64,000 nt of DNA, taken from NCBI GenBank assembly GCA_032158125.1, contig JASKOT010000016.1, positions 124,001 through 188,000 on the forward strand, in the 5' to 3' direction. Made by a program: the position numbers and the translations under genes. The notes under the pieces were generated by a model. The model saw nothing but the letters and a program-made list of their open reading frames with translations, had not been told where the DNA came from and searched no databases. The DNA comes from Papiliotrema nemorosa (lineage: Eukaryota > Basidiomycota > Tremellomycetes > Tremellales > Rhynchogastremaceae). This document shows positions 12,285 through 23,445 of the stretch, piece after piece (positions within the stretch are counted from its first letter, which is position 1; each line of letters begins with the position of its first letter).

Positions 12285-12312
12285 AGGACAATGGTGTTTT
12301 AAGCTTGATCCA

Positions 12313-12320
12313 TGACGTCA
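12313..12320. promoter_or_regulatory. CRE-like palindrome TGACGTCA
   Basis: A perfect TGACGTCA bZIP (ATF/CREB-type) site about 136 bp before the favoured hydrolase start. It overlaps the alternative upstream ATG, which argues that this stretch is promoter rather than coding. Binding is inferred from the motif alone. Confidence 0.4.
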
Positions 12321-12455
12321 CGCCCCCCTTTTTCATGTTTCATCTTTTCCATTGGATGGCAGATCGGATTTCGCATTATTGTCACTCGAATAGCGGTTTT
12401 GAGCATTGTCAAGTCGGGATCGAGCTCGACCATATACTCCTACTCCCAGCAACTC

Positions 12456-13856
12456 ATGTCGGCGCCATCCACAGAGAAACCTGGCTTCTTCCGACGGATA
12501 TCTTCCAAGGCGAAAATAGCGTCTGCCCGATCGGCAGCTGGATCCTCGACGCTAACCGACCCATCGAGTTTATCGACGGGATCAGTGCACGCAAGCGAGA
12601 CAGGCCATACACTTGATGGGGACGATGCAGGTTCAAGCAAAGCCGATGGCCTCCCTCCGTCCTCACAAGCACCCGATGCGAAAAATCAGACTCCCACCTC
12701 CTCCCATCAACACGATCAACACGACCATCCTGAAAACACCCCGTCTCGATGGTACCTTCACACCCGAGCGTATACATTGCGCCAATTGGCATCGTTAGGT
12801 TTCAATCTTCAACATCGGGCAGACCCACCCGCTCCAGCTCCCATTTCTACCATCTACATCGACTCGACCATATCCCAATGGCCAGGAGTGAACAAGATCC
12901 AGATCGATATCTGGCGGCCCTCGACACCCTCTGCTTCTACTACCGCTCGATCGGGGGTGGTCGTCTTTCATGGTGGTGGATTTGTCCTCGGTAACGGCAC
13001 AGACGACTCTCGATGGGCCGGAGCATTGATGGAACATCTCGACGCGGTGGTGTTTGCTGTCAACTACCGCATGGCCCCAGGGTACCCCTTTCCTACGCCC
13101 GTGGAAGATTGTGCAGAGGGTATTCTTCACGTCGCCAAAGTCGCCAAAGAATACGGTGTAGACCCCAATAAACTCTTCATATCAGGTTTCTCGGCGGGTG
13201 GAAATCTCGCTTTCGCCTCTTATTTCTTATTGCACTCTGCCAAGACATGGGGTTACACCATTACTCCGCCCAACATCAGAGGTATAGTCGCTTTCTACCC
13301 TCTATTGGATTTCACCATACCCCGAAAGAGCAAGAAGGATTCCTGCAATCGACCAGAGTTTTGTCTTCCAGACAGTCTGACGGGTCTGTTCGACCAATCT
13401 TATCTCCACCCACCACCTGATCGATCTGATCCTCGAATATCACCCGCCAAAGCTCCCGACGAGATGATCAAACTTCTACCACCCGTACATCTCTGTGTGT
13501 GCGAGTGGGATATGCTATGTGCAGAAGGGAAGCGGTTCCGGGATAGATTGGACAGCCTGGACATGCCCGTCACGCTGAGAGAGGTGAAGGAGGAGAAACA
13601 TGGCTGGGACAAACCTCCGCCTATGACGCCCAAAAAGAGTGTGTTGGAGGAGTACGTCCATGCGGTAGAAAGTATGAAGAGGTGGATAGGGAATGTATCA
13701 GAGGATGATAGATTGCGGATCAAGGAGGCCGAAGTTGGAATGGAGCAAGCGATAGACCATGAAGAGGGTAAAAAACGAGACGGAGTCAAGGAGAAGTTGG
13801 TAGATGGATTGGACAAGATGGCTCTCAAGGAGCATCGTGATGAGCCAAGGAGATAG
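12456..13856 (+). CDS. Alpha/beta hydrolase (HSL/esterase family), candidate Erg-Asp hydrolase
   Basis: Single-exon gene, 466 residues from the favoured ATG at 12456 (MSAPSTEKPG). The catalytic domain spans roughly residues 105-410: oxyanion-hole motif HGGGF (H at about 172), nucleophile elbow GFSAGG (S about 246), acid in 'EWDML' (D about 352) and base in 'EKHGWD' (H about 382), a full Ser-Asp-His triad of the hormone-sensitive-lipase type. The first 100 residues and the last 60 are low complexity and charged. The same frame runs up to an ATG at 12312, which would add a hydrophobic segment that could act as an anchor; the pyrimidine-rich leader just before 12456 argues against it. It is divergent from erdS. 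Known Erg-Asp metabolism pairs ErdS with an alpha/beta hydrolase (ErdH) that removes the aspartate, so that is the leading hypothesis; a generic esterase is the alternative. Confidence 0.85.
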   Translation: MSAPSTEKPGFFRRISSKAKIASARSAAGSSTLTDPSSLSTGSVHASETGHTLDGDDAGSSKADGLPPSSQAPDAKNQTPTSSHQHDQHDHPENTPSRWYLHTRAYTLRQLASLGFNLQHRADPPAPAPISTIYIDSTISQWPGVNKIQIDIWRPSTPSASTTARSGVVVFHGGGFVLGNGTDDSRWAGALMEHLDAVVFAVNYRMAPGYPFPTPVEDCAEGILHVAKVAKEYGVDPNKLFISGFSAGGNLAFASYFLLHSAKTWGYTITPPNIRGIVAFYPLLDFTIPRKSKKDSCNRPEFCLPDSLTGLFDQSYLHPPPDRSDPRISPAKAPDEMIKLLPPVHLCVCEWDMLCAEGKRFRDRLDSLDMPVTLREVKEEKHGWDKPPPMTPKKSVLEEYVHAVESMKRWIGNVSEDDRLRIKEAEVGMEQAIDHEEGKKRDGVKEKLVDGLDKMALKEHRDEPRR

Positions 13857-13950
13857 ATGGAGGATAGATTGGACGATCTTGACGGGAACTGTGATGGCTA
13901 TAACGACCTGAAATGCGAATACGCCAGTGATGCCTCATGACTCCGACTTC

Positions 13951-15295
13951 TCAACACTGCATAAAAGCCCCATTGATCACCCCACTCGGCGTGACATAAG
14001 GAGCCGTCGCAGTCACTGTAAAAGTCACCATTTCCGTTCCTGCAGGTTTGCTCGAAATGCCTACAGTGCACTATGACCCTCGTCAACCCTGATCTCATTG
14101 GGTGTTGAAGAGCATGTGCACCCACCTGATCGACCTTGGTCCAATTTCCACTCCCCTCGGACCGAGTAAATATCTCGAAAGCCTCTTCAAGGTAGGTCGG
14201 TACCCACGCATGAAACGAAAAGAGATGCTCAAAAGGTCCCGCCGCATCCCAATTGCCCACGCGGGGATCGAGGGGATGTACCGATACGTGAGGTTCGGGG
14301 ATGTGTATCCATACTTGGGCTTCGTAGGTGTCGTCCATACCCCCAGACATTGGAGCAGCGCTGTTGGAAGAGTCATTGCTGTTCAAACCAAGAGCCGAGG
14401 GACTCGAGGGGGTTGGCGAGGGTGAGGGAGAAGGTGAGGACGCAGAGGGACGGTGGGCAGCCCAAAAGGTCGTCTGGGAAGAGATCGACGCGATTGATGT
14501 TCCACTGCTCGTACTTGAGCCGGCGGTGGACGCGGGTCCGCTCGAAGATAACATCGGCGATGGTGAGGGTAGGGGTGAGGGTGAGGGTGACGCTGTGGAG
14601 GACCCTCCCCCTCCCGGACTTGATGTTGGGGCCGGTCGATTGGGGAATCCACTACTGCTGCAAGTCACGTATGCCGCTCCATCAGTAGTTAGAAAGTCTT
14701 TGGTGATTGATTCTTGGGGCAAAGCAAGTTTGACAGCTTTGGTAGGTTCACCTGTCCATCCCAAGAGGCACTACCCTTCAGTCCACTTTTCCGCATACTC
14801 CTCTTGGCCCGCTGCGCCGAGGCGTGATGCGGACTCACCTCCCACATGGTCACCCCACTCGTATCGTTGAACATCAACGTACCCGCACTATCCGTCTTTC
14901 CCCTTATTGTACCCACCATCACCCTCATTGCCGTACTACTAGCTGTGGAAAAGGTGATGATGGGAGTCGTCCCGGGTACAAACCCGAGATCTTTCAATTC
15001 TCCCTCGAATTGACCAGGCGGATGGAGGACGTACCAGCAGTCTGGTGGAAATATCGTCATGGGGTATTGATCTCTAGGGCGGAGATGCTGGAGGTGTCGA
15101 AGATGAGGTGGCCATCTCGCAAGGGATTCATCACCCAGGCGAGGTGATATCTCGTCGGAGGAACTATCATTGTCAGTCTGGAAGTATTCTCTGGGATGAA
15201 ACTCACTTTGGCTGAGCATATCCCACAGTCAGAGCCAAAGTCATGTCGGCGCAGAAACCCAGCACCAGCACCAACATGCCCCACCTGAGCTTCAT
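13951..15295 (-). CDS. Secreted Ser/Pro-rich protein of unknown function
   Basis: Four inferred exons (15295-15207, 15163-14839, 14770-14126, 14070-13951), 392 residues. It opens with a good signal peptide (MKLRWGMLVLVLGFCADMTLA). A first globular part contains 'FPPDCWYVLHPPGQFEG' and 'GTTPIITFSTASS'. A central linker of about 90 residues is Ser/Pro/Thr-rich with repeated PSPSP units; it is encoded by GGTGAG-type imperfect repeats around 14400-14640. The C-terminal part resembles a beta-rich domain and ends 'YVTPSGVINGAFMQC'. No family recognised. The C-terminal exon boundary (14071-14125) was chosen because it gives a beta-strand-like Thr/Val-rich end. The frame just after the signal peptide (about 15100-15163) looks unusual, so one exon there may be wrong. 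Probably extracellular or wall-associated. Confidence 0.65.
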
Positions 15296-15839
15296 GATGT
15301 CCAGGGGTCGGTCCACCCTGTGTCGCTTAGATCGGATACTGCAGATGATTAAGTCTAGGCGCTTTGCATCGTCACCTCTTGATCGTACATCCGTTGATCA
15401 CGAAATGGCCCTACCCGGCCTTGTGATGGCTCTTGCTGAATCATACCTCAAGGGATCTACCAGGTCGCTGCGAAAATTTCGAAACACCATCCTTTGATTT
15501 TTCACCCTCGCTCACAAGCCAGATATTGCGCAGCTTGAGTTTGACCCAACCTTTACTGTCGAGCCCCTAGTCATTCGTAGCCGGCAGGTATTGAGTACAA
15601 TCAGCACACCAGTCAGTTACCAGGGCGAAACAAGTATGACGAGTGGGGAGAATCCTCCAGACTCGTATTGCGCACTGCTCGCCTTCCGACTCCCTCCTCC
15701 ACCACCCCTTCCACCACCCCGTGATATTCAATATTAGCACTAGACATAGCGATACATTCCTATTTGAGCCTTTGGCTTGGCTCGGATTACCAATGTCGTA
15801 GATATGCAATGCAAGACGGCTTGCCCCCTTATGGCAAAC

Positions 15840-18800
15840 CTACAATCTCCCCTCTTCCTGTTTCTTTTCATGCACAAGTCTCGCCATCTACCCTCAGCTA
15901 TACCCTAATATCTCTTTTTGTGACTCACCTCGATCAGCTGCGCCTCCTCTCCGCTCTTCCTCGCCAAATCCTTGAAAACTCCACCTTCAATCTGCAGCAA
16001 CTCCCAAGGCGTTCCAAACTCCTTCACCTCTCCATGATCGAGGACCAAGATCTTATCCAGTCCAGCGACAGTGAGTAGCCTATGCGCAATGACAAGCATC
16101 TGTGTATCGGCAAGCGAGGTCCGAAGGACATTCTGTATAGTCATATCCGTTGCGTGGTCGAGGTTTGCCGTAGATTCATCCATGATGAGAAAGTTGGAGG
16201 AGCGGAGTTTGAGCAATCCACGAGCGAGAGCAAGCAGTTGACGTTGACCCTGACCTTTTGGAGTCAATCTTACACTCAAATTATGGATATCATGTGCTCA
16301 CTGAAATTCTTTCCCCCTACAGCGACTTTCTCGTCCAAACTTCGAATCATCACCCTCTCTTCCACCTCTTCTCCATCCTCCCCCCCGTCCTCCTCGACAG
16401 TCGGGGTAGGTTTCAGAGCCTCAGCTTGCAGATTCCTCAGAGACTGTTGGCGCAAATCGGCAGATTTACCCGCTTGAGCTTTCAAATCCACCGTCGAGCC
16501 AAACCTACTCCCCACTCTCGAAGCCGAGGGCGTCTTACCCGACAGACCACATTGTCTCAATGCGTCCCAGACATCTTGGTCTTCATGTTGACCGAACGGA
16601 TCAAGATTATCCCTCACACTTCCAGAGAAGAGTTGTGCTTCTTGTGGAAGGATTGTCAGTCTTGATCGAAGTGTCGCCAAGCTGAGTTTGGAAATGTCCA
16701 ATCCGTCAATGACAATCTTGCCCTTTTCTTGGTGCAAGAAGCGGAAGAATGACAAGGCCAAGGTGGACTTTCCAGACCCTGTCCGTCCACAAATTCCAAT
16801 CTTCTCTTTGGGACCGATCGTGAAGGATACGCCTCGAAGAACGGGATCGAGCTGAATGATCAGCGAAATCTCTTGCGTGAGATTTGTCCCATACTTGAGG
16901 AGCATAACGACACGTCAGGTCTTCCACCACTACTGACCCATCTCGAGATGGCCAGTATGCCGGTGGCTCGACGCCCTTCGCATGGTCTTCCTCTTCCACT
17001 TCCAGGTCGAGGTCTGTAATTAATCGAATGGTAGCCGTGCTTTTGTGACACTCCACTCACATTCGGCCATCCTCTCCACACTGTTCATAGCCATCTGACT
17101 CGCGGCGTACAATCGCACGACCCACAATACATACTCGGTGAACGATACTACCGGTCAGTTTTGTATCCGACCTATAGTCTCATGGTCACTTACGCGCATA
17201 GGTAATGGACAGACCCACTGCTCCCGCGTCCATATCCCTATTCCGCAAGGCGAAGATGCAAGCGAAGATAGTTACAAGTGACCCGACAAAATTGCTAAAG
17301 TTGTTCAAGACTCGATTGGCCTGCCACAAATACCAAAAGCACCGCCTACTTTGTCAGCGATACAGAGCTAGAGTCGTTACGGGACAACCCACGTATTCTG
17401 GTCCAGCTCGTCGAACAGCTTTCGCATGAATCTGGCTGAATCGCCATATGATCGGATCGTAGACATGCCGACGAGGACTTCGGAAAAGCTGATAAAGATG
17501 GGCGATCTGGTGGTACTCTTGACATCATCAGCTTGTGCCGATGCGACTGGATCGAGAAACTTACGTCGAATCGCTTGATCTCTCGGCTGGTCTCGACGTA
17601 CAAAGCACCGACTGCCCAGTAGAGAATACCAATAACCACGAGGGCAAAGAGGAAAGCTATCAAGATCAGCTCGACATGCTATGACTTGATCTTGCGTGAC
17701 TGACCTGGAGTCGAAAAGACGACAACGACGAGGACCGCCAGGACAGATAACGTTGATTGTACGAAATACTGCAAGACTGCCAGATCAGGCCACGAAAACT
17801 CGTCCGGGATGAAGCTTACTCTCTGCGGCCTCTGCGTCCACGGAAGAAATGTCCTTGCTGAGTCGATTCATGATACGCCCACTGCCTGTTAGCCCTCGTC
17901 TACGCATATGGTGACAAGGTCCTCACGAAGGTGTCGAGTCGAAGAATCTGCAAGATCAGCCGCACTGCTCCTAGCGACCAACACTCGACTCACCTCATCT
18001 TTGCACCTAGAATACGTCTCAAAAGCCTTTCATACAGTCCCTTGCTAGCGTTCAAACTGCCATAAAAGTTTGTGCCGACTCGTAAAACGACAGTGAACAG
18101 GTAGACGCCGGCGATCGCACAGTAAATACCAAGGTACCACTGTGTAGACCTCTCTTTCTGAGCATAATCCACTACGACCTCTACTGCCTGTGCAAAGACC
18201 GCTTGAGCCCTGGAAACCAAGATTGCACCCGTCGAAGCACGTCGATCGTTCGAGTTTGCCCAATCTTTAATCCAGGTGTTCGTGGCGACTTGAAGGAATT
18301 GCGAGCCCGCAAAAGCAGTGACGACAATAACCCAATACGGTATACCACCTTGCGCTTTAAAGTACAGGAAATAAGTCTCGAATCCGACGGCGCCCGAGCT
18401 TTGTTGTTCGGCTTCGACAAGAGCTTTGGAGACTTTTGTATCCTGAGCTGTGCCTGGCGTATCGGTAGTGACAGGATTGGCAGTCTCGAGCGTCTCTGGT
18501 TCCAGTCCGTCGAATTGATCGTCGACAGCATCTTTCGGCGAGCCGGGCGAGAGCGGTGCCGCCAGCCCATCGGTGTCCGCGCCATCCAGCAGGTTACCAT
18601 CACCTCCGTCAACCTTGGTATCACCCGACCCAGCATCGGTGTCGTCGTCACCGGACAGCTCCAACGCGCCAGATGCCGCCAAGTCGGCCGGCGAACCTGC
18701 AGCAATGACATGTCCCGCGTCTAGCATAACGACAAATGCCGCACTAGGGGCAACGAGGTTGATAGCGTGCGAGACGAGAATACAAGTTCGCCCCTTCATA

Positions 18801-21616
18801 ATAGGTCCGAGGAGCACATGATCGTGCAGGTGTCGTCCGGTCTGAGCGTCGACAGCAGAGAGCACATCGTCCAGGATGATTGTTTTCGCAGGCGAATAGA
18901 CCGCTCGAGCAAGTGCAATTCGAGCTTTTTGTCCTCCAGAGCAAGTCGTACCCTTTTCACCCACTTCAGTCTCATCACCCAGATCGAAGATCTCGAAATC
19001 CCGTTCGAGAGCGCAAGCCTTGACCACAACCTTGTACCTCTTCTCATTCCATGCAGATCCAAAGACGATATTCTCCTTGATGGAGGTACCGACCAGCCAT
19101 GCAGTTTGAGCGCAGTATGCCACGGTATCGCTAAGTCCGGTCTTTGGGTCGATGGGGCAGATATCTCGATTGGCTCGGTCGTCTGGCATGAAAATCTTGC
19201 CCTGTACCAAAGTGGTCTCGCCTAGCAGCGAGGCGATCAAGGTAGTCTTTCCACAGCCAACAGGTCCAGCAATGACGCTGAGTGCGCCTTCGGGGAACGA
19301 AAGATCCAATGGTCCAAGTCGAAAAGGCTCAAATTCCTCTTCGGCGGCTTCTTCGGCAGTAGAGTACCCCACCGTCGCGTTTTTGAAGCCAATAGCCGGG
19401 TCTTCTGGTCCTGCTCGAGAGAGTTGAGCATATTTCAACGTATCTGGCTCGTCGAGGAAAGCCTGGATTCGAGTACAGGACGTATAGCTCTGCAACAACC
19501 TTGTAAGCGTATCTTGGAACAATGCCATGGGGTCGCGCAACATGTTGAACAAGATCAGCGCAGAGAAAGCTCTATCAGCGGTCAGAGGCTGTTTAAGAAC
19601 CAGCGAGTGGACGGCGAAAGCGCTGGCGGTGACGAACACCGGTGTTCCCCAAATGACCAAGTTGAATAGCACAGTCGTGGCGAATCGTTGTGCCAATACT
19701 GCGAGCTCGTGATTCCGAGTAACCGCCATGCGTTCGAGGAATTTCGACTCCCAAGCGTTAAACTTGATGAGTTTGACATGGGAGATGATCTCGGTGACAG
19801 TCTCCAGTCTAGCATCGGTCGCGGCCATGAACTTTCGTTGGATGACAGTGTACAATCGACCGATGAGGGCTTGAACAGGGACAAGGAGCACCAATACCGC
19901 TATACCGGCAAAGGCTGCTACTCCGAGCGTATTGTAGAGCAAAATCGAGTTGACGACAATAGCAAAGGGAGAGGACCAGAGGTAGAAGAAGTATGCGCAT
20001 ATTTCCGATATTTGGAAAGCGTCAACTGCGACGAGATTCGCAATCTTCCCTTCGCTAGCTTGATTGTCGTTGTCAACGGTCGGTTTACCGTCCTTGTCTG
20101 TTGAGGTCTTTTTGACGTTTCCAGTGGTGTCTTGTCTGCGCAGTGCTTTGGCGAAAACTTCGGCAATGATGATGGCGCGTAACCGAATACAAAGTCGGCG
20201 ACCCATGACTAGCGATTGACCCATAAGGACCACTCCGACCGTCTGCCCGATGACCATCATGGCGACATAGACAAAAGCGACGTGGACAGGTTGCTCTTCC
20301 GGTGTCCCGCGATTCCTGACGTATTGCAGGAGCAGTCTCATACCCATCGGAGGGAGATATTGCAGACAAATAAAGCTCGTTGCCCATGCCTCTCCGTCAA
20401 TATACGCTCATCTGGTCGTTCCACTCACTGCTTGCACGATGATATCTCGAGAGAAGAAGCGCAAAAGGTCCAGGCCGAGATCTCGTTTCCTCTTTTCCGT
20501 ATGCTTCTCTGCGTGCTTTCTGTCCCTCTCCGCCTGATCCGCTCTGAATGCACCAAGGTTCGAGGCGGACCCGTCGTCTTCACGTAGAGCAGGGACATTT
20601 TCTAGCTTGAGCGGAGTCCAATAATGCTTGAACAGGAATGGGATGAGAAAGGTATATGTTGCTCTTCCAAATATCGCTTCCAGTCAGCGATCTTGCTCTC
20701 CGTCTATGCATCCTGACTCACAGCTGGGTTCTTCGACGTGTCTCGGTAGCTGATGACCGTAGCTTCCCGCACTGCCTCCTCCTCTCGACACTGATCCTTT
20801 CAGGAGTCTACTCATCCCCTCGCCATATGGCACCACGAAGAGGGCAGCCCAATACACAATCTCCAGGACCATTGACGCGATCACCAGAGGTTGGGTATGA
20901 GGCTGGATGATAGCGCTACGAAGTAGGAGGATCGTAGGTATAACGTGTATAGTTAGGAGTATTTCGACCGGGGTGTTGGGGATGAGGACAATGACTAGGT
21001 TGAAAATCTGTATATCGGCGTGAGCGACAACTCGGTGTAGTCGGGGGAAAGAGAAAGCGCTCACGGGATACATCAAGACTCGCCATCGATGTTGGAGGAC
21101 ACCTCTTGTGCCGTCTAAACCCATCCAAACCACAGCTCCAAATACCATGACCCATTTCCTGACCTTTTTCCACCTCCGCATCTGCTTGGGCATCTCTCCA
21201 AAATCCTGAATGACACGAACGGCCTCATCAGGACCGATCCTGTCCTTCTCCTTTCCGTCCGGTGAGGGAGGGAGCAAGTTGGACGCGATAGCAGAAAGGA
21301 TGACGTCTGATTCGAGCTTGGACAAATTGGCATCGCCATATGGCGAAGTAAGAGATTCGCTCGAGAGAGCAGTAGGGGATGAACGAGAATGGCGTTTGTA
21401 GAGCGTCCATATCCTGTTTGTAGCTATCGAGATGAAGGCGATGATGATCAACACCGGCGTCACATTTTGCAGATACCTTGCGATCAGTATCAATCCCGAC
21501 GATACTATCGATAGAAAGACAACTCACTTGTCTCGAGCGCAGGGTGTAAAGTCTAATCCATCCCAAACGGTATCACACCTCAGCGAGAAGCTCGACCGCT
21601 GCGCGAGCACGTCCAT
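15840..21616 (-). CDS. ABCC-family (MRP-type) ABC transporter
   Basis: Full-size ATP-binding cassette exporter with an extra N-terminal membrane domain, like yeast YBT1/BPT1. The start (MDVLAQ, 21616) leads into several hydrophobic segments (TMD0), then TMD1 ('[21 protein letters not shown]'), NBD1 with Walker A GPVGCGKT (about 19,250), signature CSGGQ (about 18,945) and Walker B IILDD (about 18,875). A long acidic Asp/Gly/Ser linker follows (about 18,450-18,680), then TMD2. NBD2 has Walker A GRTGSGKS (about 16,780), signature 'FSQGQRQ' and Walker B LIMDES (about 16,175). The NBD2 signature is split by a 47-bp intron (16255-16301). A last intron before the C-terminus gives the end '[15 protein letters not shown]' (stop 15840). 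I count at least ten introns. The substrate cannot be told; glutathione/bile-acid-type conjugates at the vacuole or plasma membrane are typical of the family. Confidence 0.9.
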
Positions 21617-22098
21617 GGGGTACTTGCAGAGGACTTGCCGTTGATTTGGAGGATGAATCCAGCCAGCGAACTGGATATGCGCTCGCGTTCAGTAGACAGT
21701 GGGCTATACACAAAAGTCGAAAATGCTGACTTTGTCGAGGGATCCGATCGATATCCTCTTTTCCCGCTCGCGGTTAGAAGACGACCTGTTTCGGCTGTCT
21801 ATGTTCAGCGACCCGCTTCCTGTTCGTGTATCGAGGACTATCGATACAAGCGAAAACGCGGAAAGTGAGTCGACGACACGCAAAGAGTAGTATAGACGCT
21901 GAATCGCACTTTTGCTCCTAGCCATCGGACATGTGCGACGCAATGCTCTCGCTTATCAGGGAAACAGTCGGACACACCACATGTCACACCAGCGTATCTC
22001 TTAGCACAACAAGGCGTCCCATATGGAACGAGTACAAAAGATATGAGGCACTTCGCTCGCTATTCGCTACACAGGTAAAAATCAACCCCGGGTCCTTT

Positions 22099-23261
22099 TC
22101 ACCAGACCTCGACCTCTTGTTCTGCTCCGCAGCCAAAACACCTTTGAAACGTCCGTTTACCTCCATCATCGTCAAGCGTCTCTTCGACATTTTCAAACTC
22201 ATGAATATGTTCAGCCTCTTGTCTCCGTTGATATTGATTGTTTCTCGTCCTCTTCCGAAGACTGGCGCGTTAGCCATCCTAGCCCAAAGTGTAGTGCGTA
22301 TGTTGAGAGATAACTCACTCCCTTAGACCCTGCTCAAACTTTTCCTCCCTTTTACGTTTCTTGAAGTCCTCACGACGCTCCCACTCTTTATCTAGTCCTT
22401 CTTCTCCACCCCATTTGTCCCATGCTACCTTTTCCACCTGTTCACGAAGGAACAGCATCATATTGCTATAAGTCGATGCGTAAGGGTTTGGCCGTAAGAG
22501 ATGCGGTAGCAAATCTTCGTCTTTCAGTTCTGGGTCAGTCAAGAGATAGTCCTACGAAGTCAGATCACGTTGAACGCGATGTGATGCGTACCTCTTTACA
22601 CTCCGTCTTGGTCAGGAGCGAGAATCGTTCCGGAAACTCCTTCTTGCACTTCATGCAAACCTTGACGTCAAACACCTGACAGTCAGCTCATATCAGCCTT
22701 ATCCGGTCGGCGCACCTTCAAGAACTGATGATCGATCTCCAAACTCTGGCAAACAGTGCACCGAGGCGAGGTATCCAGTAGAATAGCTGCAAATCAGCTT
22801 GTGCCTGGGATCCCCGAGCCTCTGCTTGAACCCACCTGGTTCTTCTCCTTCTCTCATCTTCTGCTTTTCCCTAGCTTTCTCTCGTGCGAGCTCAATGACA
22901 CTTTTGATACGCCCGTCGTCCCCATCCTCCGTCAAGAACCCTCCTCGTGAATTATGCAGTTTACTCAGGTCATACTCGAAGTATTTCCCCTATTCATCAG
23001 CTATGATCATCATGGATCTATGCTCCTCACCAGTCCAGCATTACGCTTTAACGGCGCCTGTTCCTCCTTCTGTGCTTCGACGGCATTCCGTGACGTACTA
23101 GGACCCGCTACAGTCCGATTGACCAAGCTCGGTCCTGAACCGCCATTCCGGCTTGAAGCAGGGTCGACAGCCGGTACAGCGGTTAGTTTCTGTTTTGCTT
23201 TGAGTCGATTGAGAGCTGCCAGACGAGCTTGAGCTGGTGGTAGATTGTCCGTACTCGACAT
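22099..23261 (-). CDS. RAD14: DNA repair protein RAD14/XPA
   Basis: DNA-damage verification factor of nucleotide excision repair, acting in the nucleus. The N-terminus ([11 protein letters not shown]) is followed by an AlaLeuLys-rich helix, '[17 protein letters not shown]', and a C4 zinc finger formed by CTVC and CMKC ('[14 protein letters not shown]'). Next come '[20 protein letters not shown]' and '[15 protein letters not shown]', the DNA-binding core. The last intron must be spliced (exon ends in GA, resumes TCTTCGG) to give '[13 protein letters not shown]' and the acidic C-terminal 'HEFENVEE'; the protein ends '[13 protein letters not shown]' at TGA 22099-22101. That ending is the usual one for fungal Rad14, so the protein looks complete. 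Confidence 0.93.
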
Positions 23262-23445
23262 GGAATGCTGGGTGTAGATGAGTCACCCGTATCGTCATGA
23301 TTCGAGCTTCGCTCAGGTTGGGTGGCGAATGACCCAGCATGACGTGTACTCGACCTGAAACACGTTATCACTCCTCAAGTCGAGCTAGTGCTTGCTGGTG
23401 AGGTTGCGAGGGTATCCCCTAACTTGAGCAATTCCATCGGACAAA

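Larger units (their letters stand above)
11816..12455. other. Divergent promoter region between erdS and the hydrolase
   Basis: A 640-bp head-to-head spacer that could co-regulate the two genes. It holds a run of 13 G (12272-12284) and a perfect TGACGTCA palindrome (12313-12320). An in-frame ATG at 12312 lies inside this region, but I favour the start at 12456. Confidence 0.55.

Noticed and set aside
14328..14870. 180-codon Gly/Glu-rich plus-strand frame
   Set aside because: Reverse of the Ser/Pro repeat in the secreted-protein gene on the minus strand; no start context or splice support.
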